Assembly: GCA_013178415.1 (NCBI GenBank)
Contig: JABLXA010000017.1
Span: 1 to 64,000, forward strand
Direction: 5' to 3'
Source of the DNA: Bacillota bacterium
GTDB lineage: Bacteria > Bacillota > SHA-98 > Ch115
DNA length: 64,000 nucleotides
Shown here: positions 25,868 to 35,187 of the stretch, one piece after another
How positions within the stretch are numbered: the stretch's first letter is position 1
Layout of the letters: each line of letters begins with the position of its first letter
Position numbers and translations under genes: made by a program
Notes under the pieces: generated by a model
Told to the model about the DNA's origin: nothing
The model's database searches: none
What the model saw: the letters and a program-made list of their open reading frames with translations, nothing else

Positions 25868-26671
25868 TCACGGACATGACTTTTCAGGTTTGCGTGCCCG
25901 GATAAAGGCGCTGGCCAGAGACCCGGTGTAAGATGCCAGTTCTCCTTCCATTTCACTGTTTGAAAATCCCTCTGGCAGATCAGACCGGTCAAAGACACGG
26001 ACTATCTCCAGTTCCACATCGATAAAACCCGCTTCTTCCAACAGCCGGCGGTATTCTGTCTCCGTCAGGGCGCCGGCAACGCAGCCTGTCCAAAGCTCAA
26101 TGTTTTGCCGCAGCCGGTCAGGTATCTCTCGCCGCCATGCCATATCGGAAACGGCAAGGCGGCCGCCAGGTTTGAGCACACGGAAAGATTCCTTGAGCAC
26201 CCTGGCTTTGTCCGCGGCCAGATTGATGACACAGTTCGAGATGACTACGTCCACGTGATTGTCCGGCAGCGGGATGTTTTCCATATCGCCCTTTAAGAAC
26301 TCCACGTTGGTCAGCCCGCTCTGGCGTCGGTGTTCTTCGGCCAGGGCTAACATTTCGTCGGTCATGTCTAGGCCGTACACCTTCCCCTTTGGGCCTACCC
26401 GCCTGGCGCTCAATAAAACGTCCAGCCCAGCGCCACTACCTAGATCCAGGACTACCTCGCCCTTCTTTAAGTCCGCCAGGGCGGTGGGGTTACCGCAACC
26501 AAGAGAAGCATGAAGCAGTTCGCGGGGCAGGCCCACCGTTTCCCCCAGGGTATAGTTACAGGCACCGAAGCATCCTTCATAGGCACAGCAGCTTCCTGCC
26601 TTGCCCGATTGGACCATCCGGGCCGCCATGGCGTATTTTCCCTTTACGGCTTCTTTCAAAGAATCACTCAT
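25868..26671 (-). CDS. arsM: Arsenite S-adenosylmethionine methyltransferase
   Basis: 267 aa. The Rossmann SAM site is VVLDLGSGAGLDVLLSARRV followed by GLDMTDEML. Arsenic-binding cysteines appear in CCAYEGCFGAC near the N-terminus, VISNCVINL and LWTGCVAGAL, as in ArsM. It methylates trivalent arsenic in the cytosol to volatile or excreted species. ATG 26671 overlaps the stop of the upstream regulator (ATGA), with GGAGG nine bases before. No arsenite efflux or arsenate reductase genes are nearby, so this is a two-gene detoxification cassette. Confidence 0.88.
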   Translation of the reverse strand: MSDSLKEAVKGKYAMAARMVQSGKAGSCCAYEGCFGACNYTLGETVGLPRELLHASLGCGNPTALADLKKGEVVLDLGSGAGLDVLLSARRVGPKGKVYGLDMTDEMLALAEEHRRQSGLTNVEFLKGDMENIPLPDNHVDVVISNCVINLAADKARVLKESFRVLKPGGRLAVSDMAWRREIPDRLRQNIELWTGCVAGALTETEYRRLLEEAGFIDVELEIVRVFDRSDLPEGFSNSEMEGELASYTGSLASAFIRARKPEKSCP

Positions 26672-27126
26672 GGGCAACAACCTCCCTTTAATTTCCTCGT
26701 GGCTTCAACAAGCAGGTCCAGGCCCTCCAGGACGACCTGCCATTTTTCCGTGGGAATCTGCCGCAGAATCTCCTGGACGTACTCATTCATGCCCCGGTTG
26801 ATAGCCTCAACCAGTTCACGGCCGGTGCTCGTCAAAAACAATGCCAACCGGCGGCGATCCCGGGGATCGACCTCTTTTTTCAAGAGTCCACGACGCACCA
26901 GGCCATCGGCCACCCGGCTGACGGTACTCAAATCCAGCTCTAATGCTGTGGTCAGCTCGCTCAGGGATGTCTCTCCTTCCTTTCGGCGGGAAATCTCCAG
27001 CAGCAAGTGGCATTGGGAAAGGGTTACCCCGCAGCAACCCACTTCACTTTTTTCCAGCAGCTGCACGGCCCGGACCAGCTCGACCAGCAACCGGCGCAGA
27101 CAGACGGACGGCAATTCATGTTCCAT
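26668..27126 (-). CDS. MarR-family regulator with paired cysteines, arsM partner
   Basis: 152 aa winged-helix repressor. DNA-binding part: TSLSELTTALELDLSTVSRV ADGL, then the wing VDPRDRRRLALFLTSTG. Thiol groups stand out: CCGVTLSQC near residue 31-39 and GGCCP at the C-terminus, a plausible As(III) binding or redox-sensing set. It overlaps arsM by four bases and is transcribed first, so it most likely represses the pair and is released by arsenite. The sensing role is inferred from the cysteines and context. Confidence 0.8.
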   Translation of the reverse strand: MEHELPSVCLRRLLVELVRAVQLLEKSEVGCCGVTLSQCHLLLEISRRKEGETSLSELTTALELDLSTVSRVADGLVRRGLLKKEVDPRDRRRLALFLTSTGRELVEAINRGMNEYVQEILRQIPTEKWQVVLEGLDLLVEATRKLKGGCCP

Positions 27127-27145
27127 GTCCTTTCACCCAGAATAA

Positions 27146-27177
27146 TTGTATCATGCATGTGTTGTATCATGCAATTA
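27146..27177 (-). promoter_or_regulatory. Promoter/operator of the marR-arsM operon
   Basis: On the plus strand TTGTATCATGCA occurs at 27146-27157 and 27162-27173, a direct repeat 16 bases apart. Read on the minus strand this gives TTGCAT, 18 bases, TACAAT as -35 and -10, lying inside the repeats about 20 bases before the regulator. Good candidate operator. Confidence 0.6.
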
Positions 27178-27433
27178 TTGTTGGCGGCGAATATCCTATT
27201 GACGTCCGGAGATCTGGTTGGTGTCCTAAATTCGTCTTTCATCGTTCCTTGTCGGAGATTTTCATGAAAGCATTCTATGTTGGTCTCGTGGCGGATGGTT
27301 TTGAAGAGCCTGCTTCCCCTGCCGGAGATCAATCAGGCAAAAAAGCCCTTAGATGGAGTGATATGCCGGAGATTCCGCCGGTCCTGGTGGTAAGAATGAG
27401 GATAGGCAATGTCAATGAAAGAGGACAGGCAAC

Positions 27434-27958
27434 ATGAGAAGTGAAAAGGAAATGCTTGGGCTAATACTCAATATGGCCGAGGAAGACGAGCGCGTGCGGG
27501 CGGTGATCATGAATGGCTCGCGGGTAAATCCGAATGCCCCTCGGGATTTTTTCCAGGATTACGACATTGTCTTTATTGTGACTGATGTCAGCCTATTTGT
27601 GCGCGACCGCAGTTGGATAAGCCGCTTTGGGGAATTGATGATAATGCAAACGCCCGAGGAGATGGACGATCCCCAGCCAGAGAATGATGGTAGATTCACA
27701 TATCTAATGCAGTTTGTCGATGGTAACCGTATTGACCTCAGCCTCTATCCCGTCGCCAAAATAAAGGAGATGGAAAGAGATAGTCTGAGCTTGCTGCTTC
27801 TAGACAAAGATGGCATCGTAGAGCCATTCCCGCCGCCAAGCGAAATGGATTATATTCCCAAACCTTCAGGCGCAAAGCATTTTGGCTATAGCTACCCTTA
27901 CAACGACGACGAACGGGTCACAGCCTATTTGAGACATATAAAGATCTTACCATGTTAG
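27434..27958 (+). pseudogene. ANT(6)-like nucleotidyltransferase, 3'-truncated
   Basis: 174 codons with the N-terminal nucleotidyltransferase half: VRAVIMNGSRVNPNAPRDFF, QDYDIVFIVTDV (DxD), LMQFVDGNRIDLSLYPV. Typical AadE/ANT(6) proteins are close to 290 residues and continue with a helical C-terminal half beginning with FWW; here the frame ends shortly after YSYPYNDDERVTAYL. The end overlaps the convergent LarA-like gene, so the missing half was probably lost in the rearrangement that set the island boundary. AGAGGA ribosome binding site is present. Confidence 0.7.
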
Positions 27959-29236
27959 CTTCGCATCCCCACTTACTGTAAATGGAATTTCCGTGGGTGG
28001 AGACAGTATTTCAAACCTCTCTTTATCTGCCGCCTCTGGAAGCATAGGTTCAGAAATCCAGATTCTCTCTAGATCGAGCGTATTCTTTATCCAGACCACT
28101 TTCTGTTTTCCGGGTTCTACGCGAACGCAACTATGAAGAGCCACTCCGACAGCATCGCGATCCGTGGCCATAACCATTGGTATTCTGACAGGCGACAATG
28201 CTGTTGATGTGAATGCATTTACATAGCCTTTCAAGACGTCCATCTTTTCAACAACCCGGCGTGATATTACATCAGCCTGGCCGATGCCATTTGCGTTGCC
28301 CTGCGTCTCATCAGTAAGATCGAGCACCACTATTTTCTGGACGATGGGACCGCCGCTGGCGAATGGGGTAGGATACCTGCCAGTCACATTTGGGTCCATC
28401 CCATCTCCGCTTATATCCTTTCCAATTTCTTGAACGACGAGAACATCGAATGAAGGGAAGTATATCTGGGCCATCAATTCTTTGGCCCTTCTTAATAGTC
28501 TCTTTTCCTCAGGTTCGAACTCATCTTTTCCGATAGCCTTGATTATTGCGGGTCGATGCCTTGCATTTTCGACGATGCCGATGCCGAACAAAACCGGCAT
28601 CCTTGCCAACAAGATCCTCCCCGCCTCAACTACATTGGATTCAAGTTTATCAAAGCCTGTGGAGTGCAAAGACGCTGCGCCTCTTTGTTTCCCGAGGCCT
28701 ATGGCAAGGATCTTCATGAGCCCGCTTTCGATTTCACCATGAAATGCGGTATGGGGCTTTATTCGGTTGACGGCGATAATTCCATCGGCCTCATAGGCAA
28801 ACCGGTCAATGAACACTTTGAGACCCCCAGATGTCCTTCCGAGTTCCACTACTTCCATGGTTGCTCGAATCGGGGCACCCATTCTCTCTTCAGTGATCCC
28901 CATCTGTTCAAGGACCTGTTTTTGCCCCTCTGCAGTCGCGCCACCATGACTTCCCATCGCCGGCACGATGAATGGATCAGCGCCACGATCTCTAAGGAGG
29001 CGAATGAGTGCGAATATCACTTCAGGAAGACCCTTTACGCCCCTGCTTCCTGCCGTAATTGCGATCCTTGCCCCGGGTTTTATTAAAGAACTGAATCGGT
29101 CGAACTCCCTTGCGACTTCTTGCGGAATGTCGGATACCTCTGGTAGGGCGAATATCTGTCTTATCTTAGCAAGCTTCGGAAAGATAATCTCGGAAAAGGG
29201 TAGGTCGCTGAGACCTATGAATGGAAACTCTCGCAT
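27947..29236 (-). CDS. LarA-like (DUF2088) protein
   Basis: 429 aa. The N-terminal domain reads ARIAITAGSRGVKGLPEVIF, then PAMGSHGGATAEGQ, and a central NRIKPHTAFHGEIESGLMKI, fitting the lactate racemase N-domain family. LarA proteins use a nickel-pincer nucleotide to racemise or epimerise 2-hydroxy acids; many homologues act on other hydroxy or sugar acids. No larB, larC or larE cofactor genes are in the window. ATG 29236 with GGTGGGAG close upstream; ATG 29248 is the alternative. It borders a sugar-acid region, so a role in epimerising an acid substrate is plausible. Confidence 0.65.
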   Translation of the reverse strand: MREFPFIGLSDLPFSEIIFPKLAKIRQIFALPEVSDIPQEVAREFDRFSSLIKPGARIAITAGSRGVKGLPEVIFALIRLLRDRGADPFIVPAMGSHGGATAEGQKQVLEQMGITEERMGAPIRATMEVVELGRTSGGLKVFIDRFAYEADGIIAVNRIKPHTAFHGEIESGLMKILAIGLGKQRGAASLHSTGFDKLESNVVEAGRILLARMPVLFGIGIVENARHRPAIIKAIGKDEFEPEEKRLLRRAKELMAQIYFPSFDVLVVQEIGKDISGDGMDPNVTGRYPTPFASGGPIVQKIVVLDLTDETQGNANGIGQADVISRRVVEKMDVLKGYVNAFTSTALSPVRIPMVMATDRDAVGVALHSCVRVEPGKQKVVWIKNTLDLERIWISEPMLPEAADKERFEILSPPTEIPFTVSGDAKLTW

Positions 29237-29587
29237 GTCTCCCACCATCCTTATAAAAAAAACAGGCTCATCCGAGCTTGCTTGGTAAGAAGTGTATGTA
29301 AGCTTTGGGGATTAATAACTATCTATATGCGCCTTACTTCCACCGTCAGTATACTATAGCCGCTCTGCCGTGTCAATGCACAGGGGAGGAAAAAAGGAAA
29401 ACATGCGAACGGAGGGGGGTCACGATACTCTACATATATAGTCTCAGGTCGTATATAATCTGAGCAGGCTCGGGTTTATGCCCGGTAGGCCTCAGGTGCT
29501 CTTAGATACATTGTCTTAAGTCGCCATCAGGGACTACCACGGTAATGAAAAGGCCATCGGGCTATTTTGGATATGGGGGCGAATGGA
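29237..29587. other. Divergent intergenic region
   Basis: About 350 bases between two divergent genes; both promoters should be here. TATAAT at 29454-29459 could serve the plus-strand hydrolase, though the -35 is weak. GGAGGGGGGTC near 29411 is not followed by a gene. Confidence 0.35.
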
Positions 29588-30406
29588 ATGATAGACATAT
29601 TGTTTCTTGGGACTGCTGCCGCGGAAGGATGGCCCGGAGTATTTTGTCAATGCGATTATTGTTCCCGTGCGAGAAAATTTAGTGGAAAGGATATACGAAC
29701 GAGAAGCTCCATAATGATCGGCGATAAATACAAGATAGACTTTCCTCCGGACACCTATATGCACGTGCTCAAGTATGGCCTTGATCTCGGACAGCTTGAG
29801 CATCTCCTGATCACTCATTCTCACAGCGATCATTTCTACCCTGCGGACATCGGAATGCGCCTTGCCCCATTTGCCCATCTTAAGCAGGACAGACAGCTTC
29901 ATATCTATGGCGATACTTATGTGAGAGAAGGCCTGGAAAAGGAAGAAGCGCTCGACCGCGAAGGAAAAGTGGTCTTTCACTTGATGGAGTCATTTGTGCC
30001 AGTCCAGATTGGGGAGATGCGGGTGGTTCCCTTAAAGGCGAACCATTTCCCCCGTAGAAATTGTTTCAACTACCTTCTAGAAGCTCAAGATAAGACTATT
30101 TTTTATGGCCTAGATACGGGATGGTTCCTGGATGAGACCTGGGATGTGCTCTCAAGAACACGTCTTCGGCTTGCCATTCTTGATTGCACCCTGGGTCCCA
30201 ATTCAGGCTTTGAATATCATATGGGAATCGATGCAGTAATAGGGACCAAAGAGAAGCTCGTTGAGATGGGGACTGCCAATGAGGACACGATATTTGTTGC
30301 CACTCATTTTTCTCACAACGGCGGCCTTACACATTCTCAGCTAGAGGAGGCTTTTTCTGGAGCCGGGATTCTAGTTGCTTACGATGGCATGCAACTATCC
30401 ATATAA
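29588..30406 (+). CDS. PhnP-like metallo-beta-lactamase-fold phosphodiesterase
   Basis: 272 aa. The metal motif HSHSDH (LLITHSHSDHFYP) is followed by later histidines in KANHFPRRN and FVATHFSHNGG and aspartates in LDTGW and LDCTLG. The N-terminal CQCDYC fits the extra zinc site of PhnP-type enzymes, which hydrolyse cyclic sugar phosphates. No other phosphonate genes are present; in this sugar region the substrate may be a cyclic sugar phosphate or lactone. ATG 29588 chosen for GGGGGCG upstream; the frame is open to 29567. The ROK regulator follows after about 110 bases. Confidence 0.75.
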   Translation: MIDILFLGTAAAEGWPGVFCQCDYCSRARKFSGKDIRTRSSIMIGDKYKIDFPPDTYMHVLKYGLDLGQLEHLLITHSHSDHFYPADIGMRLAPFAHLKQDRQLHIYGDTYVREGLEKEEALDREGKVVFHLMESFVPVQIGEMRVVPLKANHFPRRNCFNYLLEAQDKTIFYGLDTGWFLDETWDVLSRTRLRLAILDCTLGPNSGFEYHMGIDAVIGTKEKLVEMGTANEDTIFVATHFSHNGGLTHSQLEEAFSGAGILVAYDGMQLSI

Positions 30407-30513
30407 AAAAAGAGGAAAATCTGAAACTATGGCGAAAGTTTTTTTAGGTATAAAAACAAAGAGCTATGTTGCTATGATGATGGCATGTTGTGGAAAGGCA
30501 AGGGGACGTGTTG

Positions 30514-31749
30514 ATGAGTAACAGCCGTGATCTAAAGGTGCTTAATCGACTTCTAGTGAGGGACATAATTCGAAAACATGGCCCCATCCCGAGATATGAG
30601 GTAGCAAGAAAGGCGGGGTTGACTCCACCCACAGTGACGGTTATTGTCAATGATTTACTTAAAGCTGGTGTTGTCGAAGAGGTCGGCCATGGTGAATCAA
30701 GCGGGGGGAGGCGCCCTGTACTTCTTGAGTTGAACCCCCGGGCTGCTTTTGTTTTTGCAGTAAGGATACAGCGCGGTGAGGCCATGACAGCTTTACTGGA
30801 TCTAGCCGGGAACGTCTTGGGTAGGGAATGTCTTAACCTGGATACATCATTGCCAGATGACGTGATCGAAGAGGTTGGTTCGTCTTTTGATTCCCTTCTC
30901 AAGAATTCTGTGGTCAAGAAAAATATGGTCTTGTGGTGCGGGGTTGCGACTCCAGGACTCATTGATTCGCGCCTTGGTGTTGTCACGCGGTCATCAAATC
31001 TGAGCTGGCAAGGGGTGCCTTTCAGTGAGATGCTATCCAGGAGGCTTGGAGGCATTCCTGTACATGTGGAAAACATTTCAAATGCTGCGGCGCTGGCCGA
31101 AAAGGTCTATGGAAGCGGCCAGGGGCGCCACAACCTGGTATATTTGAACCTCTCCGTTGGTGTAGGCGCTGGTGTCATAATTGATGATAAAGTATATGGC
31201 GGCGCCCGCGGTTATGCCGGTGAAATAGGGCATATGATACTAATCCCGGATGGGGGACCTATCTGCTCGTGCGGGCGGCATGGATGTTTTGAGGCAATTT
31301 GCGGGGTCAGGGCAGTATTGGAACAGATAAGAGCGTCCGTCCCCAAGGAGGAACTTTCCCGCCGTGGCCTGGAAGGGGCAATCGCCACGATAAATGATGT
31401 GACAAAACCACAAATAGCTGCCATTCCCCAGGTCCGGGAGACTCTTGAGCGCGTTGGGTACTTCGTAGGGGTTGCTGTGGCAAATTTGATGAATCTCTTC
31501 AATCCAGAAATAGTGATACTAGGCGGTGAATTGGCCAAAACTGGCGACCTATTTTCAGATACAGTTGAGCGGGTAGCCAAGGAGTGTGCGCTGCAGGAAA
31601 TAGGGGAGGCCGTGCAGATCGTGAAGTCAAGTATGAAAGAAGACCCTCCTTTGATGGGCGCCTACGCACTCGCCCTCGAAAAAGTGTTTGAGATGGATGA
31701 TTGGGAACGGCCATCCACTACTATTGCCGAAATGCCTGGGGCTATGTAG
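30514..31749 (+). CDS. ROK-family transcriptional regulator (NagC/XylR type)
   Basis: 411 aa. N-terminal winged helix: GPIPRYEVARKAGLTPPTVT followed by IVNDLLKAGVVEE. The ROK fold follows with LGVVTRSSNLSW, NAAALAEKVYG, AGYAGEIGHM and the zinc motif CSCGRHGCFEA. Repressors of this type respond to a sugar or sugar phosphate. ATG 30514 with AAGGGGAC eight bases upstream; a GTG at 30490 is in frame. It likely controls the binding-protein and dehydratase genes downstream, and perhaps the ABC importer. Confidence 0.88.
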   Translation: MSNSRDLKVLNRLLVRDIIRKHGPIPRYEVARKAGLTPPTVTVIVNDLLKAGVVEEVGHGESSGGRRPVLLELNPRAAFVFAVRIQRGEAMTALLDLAGNVLGRECLNLDTSLPDDVIEEVGSSFDSLLKNSVVKKNMVLWCGVATPGLIDSRLGVVTRSSNLSWQGVPFSEMLSRRLGGIPVHVENISNAAALAEKVYGSGQGRHNLVYLNLSVGVGAGVIIDDKVYGGARGYAGEIGHMILIPDGGPICSCGRHGCFEAICGVRAVLEQIRASVPKEELSRRGLEGAIATINDVTKPQIAAIPQVRETLERVGYFVGVAVANLMNLFNPEIVILGGELAKTGDLFSDTVERVAKECALQEIGEAVQIVKSSMKEDPPLMGAYALALEKVFEMDDWERPSTTIAEMPGAM

Positions 31750-31915
31750 TGTAGATATCTATATTGAAGTGAAAGGATGTGATGTGGGGCCGCGGTATTT
31801 CCATATTTTATAAGCCAATCCATTCTAGATGGGATATTTGCATTGGACTCACACGCGTAGCAATGTTGACCAACTAATGGGGCATCGGACCCTGAAGCTG
31901 AAAAGGAGGAAGATT

Positions 31916-33832
31916 ATGGCTCCTTCTCAAAGAGTATCATTCATCGCAATATCTTGTGTTATTGCTCTTATCATCGGCGTTACCTCTTTGTCCTTTGCAG
32001 CATCTAAAGTTTACCAGGAGGCTCCTATGCTTACGGAGTTAGTGAAGCAAGGGAAGCTTCCCAGCGTAGAGAAAAGGTTGCCGGATGATCCGATGGTGGT
32101 TACCCCTGTCAATGAAATCGGTCAGTATGGTGGAACATGGCGTAGAGCTGCCCTCAGCCCTGTAGATACCATGCTCCATGTCCGCCTTGGATATGAGCCC
32201 TTGATAAGGTGGGACAGAGATGGCAAGAGACTGATCCCCAATGTGGCCACATCATGGGATATATCGGATGGTGGGAAGACATTCACCCTTCACCTTAGGA
32301 AGGGCATCAAATGGTCAGATGGAGAACCTATGACTGCGGATGATATTGCTTTCTGGTATGAAGATGTGATTTGTAATAAGGAACTGACTCCCGTCTATCC
32401 AGACTGGCTGTTGGTAGACGGCAAACCTGCGAGATTTGAGAAGGTCGATGCTTACACTATTCGGTTCAGTTTTGCAAAGCCTCATTCCATGTTTCTGGAA
32501 TATCTTGCTAGTCCAGATGCAGGACCGTCGGTGTTCAATTATCCTAAGCATTACCTGAAACAGTTCCATCCTAAATACGCCCAGAAGGCTCAGCTTGACG
32601 CGAAAGTTAAATCAGCCAAATTTGATAATTGGTACCAGCTATTCGCCGACAGGGCGCAGCCTTTCACCAATCCCGAACTGCCGAGCATAAGGCCCTGGAT
32701 TCTGAAATCTAATCCCACAGCTACCAGGTTGATAGCAGAAAGAAACCCCTATTACTGGAAGGTGGACACCAAAGGCAATCAGCTGCCTTATATAGACCGG
32801 ATTGCATGGGATGTGGTTCAGGATGTCCAGATGATCACCATGAAGGCCGTGTCCGGCGAAATCGACATGCAGGCAAGGAACCTGTCTTTCTCCGATTACC
32901 CGCTTCTCATGGAGAACAGAGATAAGGGCGGATATGAGGTGTACCTCTGGAATGCGGGGCAGGGTGCCAGCGCCATATTCCCGAATCAGAATTTCCAGGG
33001 CGATCAGGTGATACGCGGTCTCATAAGGAACGTCAAATTCAGAAAGGCGCTTTCCATGGCCATCAACAGGGATGAGGTCAACGAACTAAATTACCTTGGC
33101 CAGGCCACCCCAGCTTATACTGCGTTCCCATATGATTCTCTTCAGAATGATCCTGGGATACGTAAGCTCTTTGAGTATAACCCCAAGGAGGCAAATAAGC
33201 TGCTTGACGAGCTTGGTCTCAATAAACGAGACAAAGATGGATACAGGCTGCGTCCTGATGGCAAACCCCTTACACTGACCATCATGACCAACCTGGGCTA
33301 TTCTATCCACGCTGATGTCATGCAGGCGATCCAAAGATACTGGAGTGCAGTTGGGATCAGGACAGTCCTGGATACCGTATCAGGAGCGCTCTGGTGGGAA
33401 CGAATCGATGCGAATAACTACCAGTTCGCAGGATATACCATGGAATTCGGGACAGATTATTATGTTCCTAGCTACTCGCTGATAAGCCTTGTTCCGAAGC
33501 AAGGTCGCGTGTACTGGGCTCCTCTTTATGGTCGCTGGTATATAACCGGAGGCAAAGAAGGTGAGAAGCCAACAGGCGCTGTGTTGCAGATAATAGAGGA
33601 TTACCGCAAGCTTCTGGTAAGCGCGAGTGAAAAGGAGCGGGATAAGCTGACTGAAGATATATTCAGGCTATGGGCTGAAAACCTGTATGGGATACCTGTG
33701 CTCGGCGGTTACAACATGCCTGTGGTGGTCAAGAAGAATTTCGAGAATGTGCCGCGCAAAGGCAACCTGGCTTACGCGTATTCCAGCCCTGGTTATCTTA
33801 TGCCGGAGCAATTCTTTATCAAACAAAAGTAG
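31916..33832 (+). CDS. Family-5 ABC solute-binding protein, orphan
   Basis: 638 aa exported protein. Signal peptide at residues 1-28 (FIAISCVIALIIGVTSLSFA) without a lipobox cysteine. Family 5 features: YEPLIRWDRDGKRLIPNVA, TFTLHLRKGIKWSDGEPMTA, KFRKALSMAINRDEVN. Family 5 proteins bind oligopeptides, dipeptides or, in many anaerobes and thermophiles, oligosaccharides. AAGGAGG seven bases before ATG 31916 decides the start. No Opp/Dpp-type permease or ATPase is present; a terminator-like hairpin follows at once. It must use permeases encoded elsewhere. The sugar context favours a saccharide ligand. Confidence 0.88.
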   Translation: MAPSQRVSFIAISCVIALIIGVTSLSFAASKVYQEAPMLTELVKQGKLPSVEKRLPDDPMVVTPVNEIGQYGGTWRRAALSPVDTMLHVRLGYEPLIRWDRDGKRLIPNVATSWDISDGGKTFTLHLRKGIKWSDGEPMTADDIAFWYEDVICNKELTPVYPDWLLVDGKPARFEKVDAYTIRFSFAKPHSMFLEYLASPDAGPSVFNYPKHYLKQFHPKYAQKAQLDAKVKSAKFDNWYQLFADRAQPFTNPELPSIRPWILKSNPTATRLIAERNPYYWKVDTKGNQLPYIDRIAWDVVQDVQMITMKAVSGEIDMQARNLSFSDYPLLMENRDKGGYEVYLWNAGQGASAIFPNQNFQGDQVIRGLIRNVKFRKALSMAINRDEVNELNYLGQATPAYTAFPYDSLQNDPGIRKLFEYNPKEANKLLDELGLNKRDKDGYRLRPDGKPLTLTIMTNLGYSIHADVMQAIQRYWSAVGIRTVLDTVSGALWWERIDANNYQFAGYTMEFGTDYYVPSYSLISLVPKQGRVYWAPLYGRWYITGGKEGEKPTGAVLQIIEDYRKLLVSASEKERDKLTEDIFRLWAENLYGIPVLGGYNMPVVVKKNFENVPRKGNLAYAYSSPGYLMPEQFFIKQK

Positions 33833-33879
33833 TCCCTCATGTCACTATCATCGCTTAACCAAGGGATAAAATCATCAGG

Positions 33880-33908
33880 CAGGAGGGGTGGGCCCCTCCT
33901 GTCATATT
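33880..33908 (+). terminator. Hairpin after the family-5 binding protein
   Basis: Perfect nine-base stem CAGGAGGGG / CCCCTCCTG with a four-base loop, followed by TCATATTT. Weak T tract; probably terminates or protects the transcript end. Confidence 0.6.
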
Positions 33909-33984
33909 TCGATGTAGGAAATAGACAGCTCGTGGCGAATTCACCTAGGAAAGGAGTGACAAAAGTCGTTAAGGGGGCATACGA

Positions 33985-35187
33985 ATGGGCAATTTGACTA
34001 TCACCGATGTGCGTGCCATCCTCACCGCTCCCGCAGGTATTGCGCTAGTAGTGGTGAAGGTCGAGACGTCCGAACCAGGCTTGTATGGGCTGGGGTGTGC
34101 TACTTTCACCCAGCGTCCCCTGGCAGTTCGTTCGGTGGTGGAAGATTATGTAAAGCCATTTTTGGTGGGCAAAGACCCTCATAGAATCGAAGATATCTGG
34201 CAATCCCTCATGGTCAGCGCTTATTGGCGAAATGGACCAGTATTGAATAATGCTGTTTCTGGGGCGGATATTGCTCTATGGGACATAAAGGGAAAGATTG
34301 CGGGGATGCCACTATATCAATTGTTTGGCGGCAAATGCCGGGAAGGGGCTGCTGTCTACCGTCATGCCGATGGGCGCGACGTGAATGAGGTTGAGGATAA
34401 TGTCCGCGCCTATATGGAACAGGGGTATCGGTATATTCGATGCCAGATGGGCGGCTATGGCGGACCGGCGCACAAGCTCTTTCGTCCAGAGAATTCCCCT
34501 CCAGGCGCGTATTTCGATCCCGACGCTTATGCCCGCAGTGTGCCCGTTTTGTTTGAACATTTGCGGGAGAAGATCGGATTTGATGTAGAGCTTCTGCATG
34601 ATGTCCATGAACGAATAGCGCCCATCGAGGCGGTGCGCCTGGCAAAAGCACTCGAGCCATATCGCCTGTTCTTTCTAGAAGACCCGCTGCCGCCTGAACA
34701 GGTTGACTGGTTCCGCATGATCCGCCAACAGAGCGCCACCCCCATCGCTATGGGGGAGCTATTCAATAATCCCAATGAATGGACTTCCCTGATTGCAAAT
34801 CGACTTATAGACTTCATTCGCATCCATATTAGCCAGATCGGCGGTTTGACCCCTGCCAGGAAGCTGGCAGCTTTTTGTGAACAGTTCGGCATAAGGACAG
34901 CCTGGCATGGGCCAGGGGATGTTTCTCCTGTGGGGCATGCCGCGAATGTCCACCTGGATGTCAGCTGCCCCAACTTTGGCATTCAAGAATGGTCTGGGTT
35001 TAATGACGAAACCCTGGAGGTTTTCCCTGGATGCCCTGAAATAAGGGACGGCTATGTTTATCCCAATGACAAACCCGGGCTGGGAATTGATATCGATGAA
35101 GCCAAGGCAGCGCGGTATCCTTGTTCTAATGAACTGCCAGAGTGGACATTAGCTAGGCTGCCTGATGGTACGTCCGTCCGACCGTAG
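33985..35187 (+). CDS. ManD/RspA-like enolase-superfamily sugar-acid dehydratase
   Basis: 400 aa. Metal and acid-base residues of the mandelate racemase subgroup are visible: YRHADGRD, LLHDVHERI, FFLEDPLPPEQ, AMGELFNNPNEW and HGPGDVSPVGHAANVHLD. These match D-mannonate/D-gluconate dehydratases and RspA. It would convert an aldonic acid to a 2-keto-3-deoxy acid in the cytosol. AAGGGGG lies before the ATG. It follows the orphan binding protein by 150 bases. Substrate cannot be fixed from sequence; low-activity members are common in this subgroup. Confidence 0.85.
   Translation: MGNLTITDVRAILTAPAGIALVVVKVETSEPGLYGLGCATFTQRPLAVRSVVEDYVKPFLVGKDPHRIEDIWQSLMVSAYWRNGPVLNNAVSGADIALWDIKGKIAGMPLYQLFGGKCREGAAVYRHADGRDVNEVEDNVRAYMEQGYRYIRCQMGGYGGPAHKLFRPENSPPGAYFDPDAYARSVPVLFEHLREKIGFDVELLHDVHERIAPIEAVRLAKALEPYRLFFLEDPLPPEQVDWFRMIRQQSATPIAMGELFNNPNEWTSLIANRLIDFIRIHISQIGGLTPARKLAAFCEQFGIRTAWHGPGDVSPVGHAANVHLDVSCPNFGIQEWSGFNDETLEVFPGCPEIRDGYVYPNDKPGLGIDIDEAKAARYPCSNELPEWTLARLPDGTSVRP

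Noticed and set aside
26510-27437. Long plus-strand frames opposite arsM and marR
   Set aside because: Both minus-strand genes have clear family motifs; the plus frames are GC-driven shadows.
28556-29086. 176-codon plus-strand frame
   Set aside because: Antisense to the LarA-like gene, with cysteine- and histidine-rich nonsense composition and no ribosome binding site.
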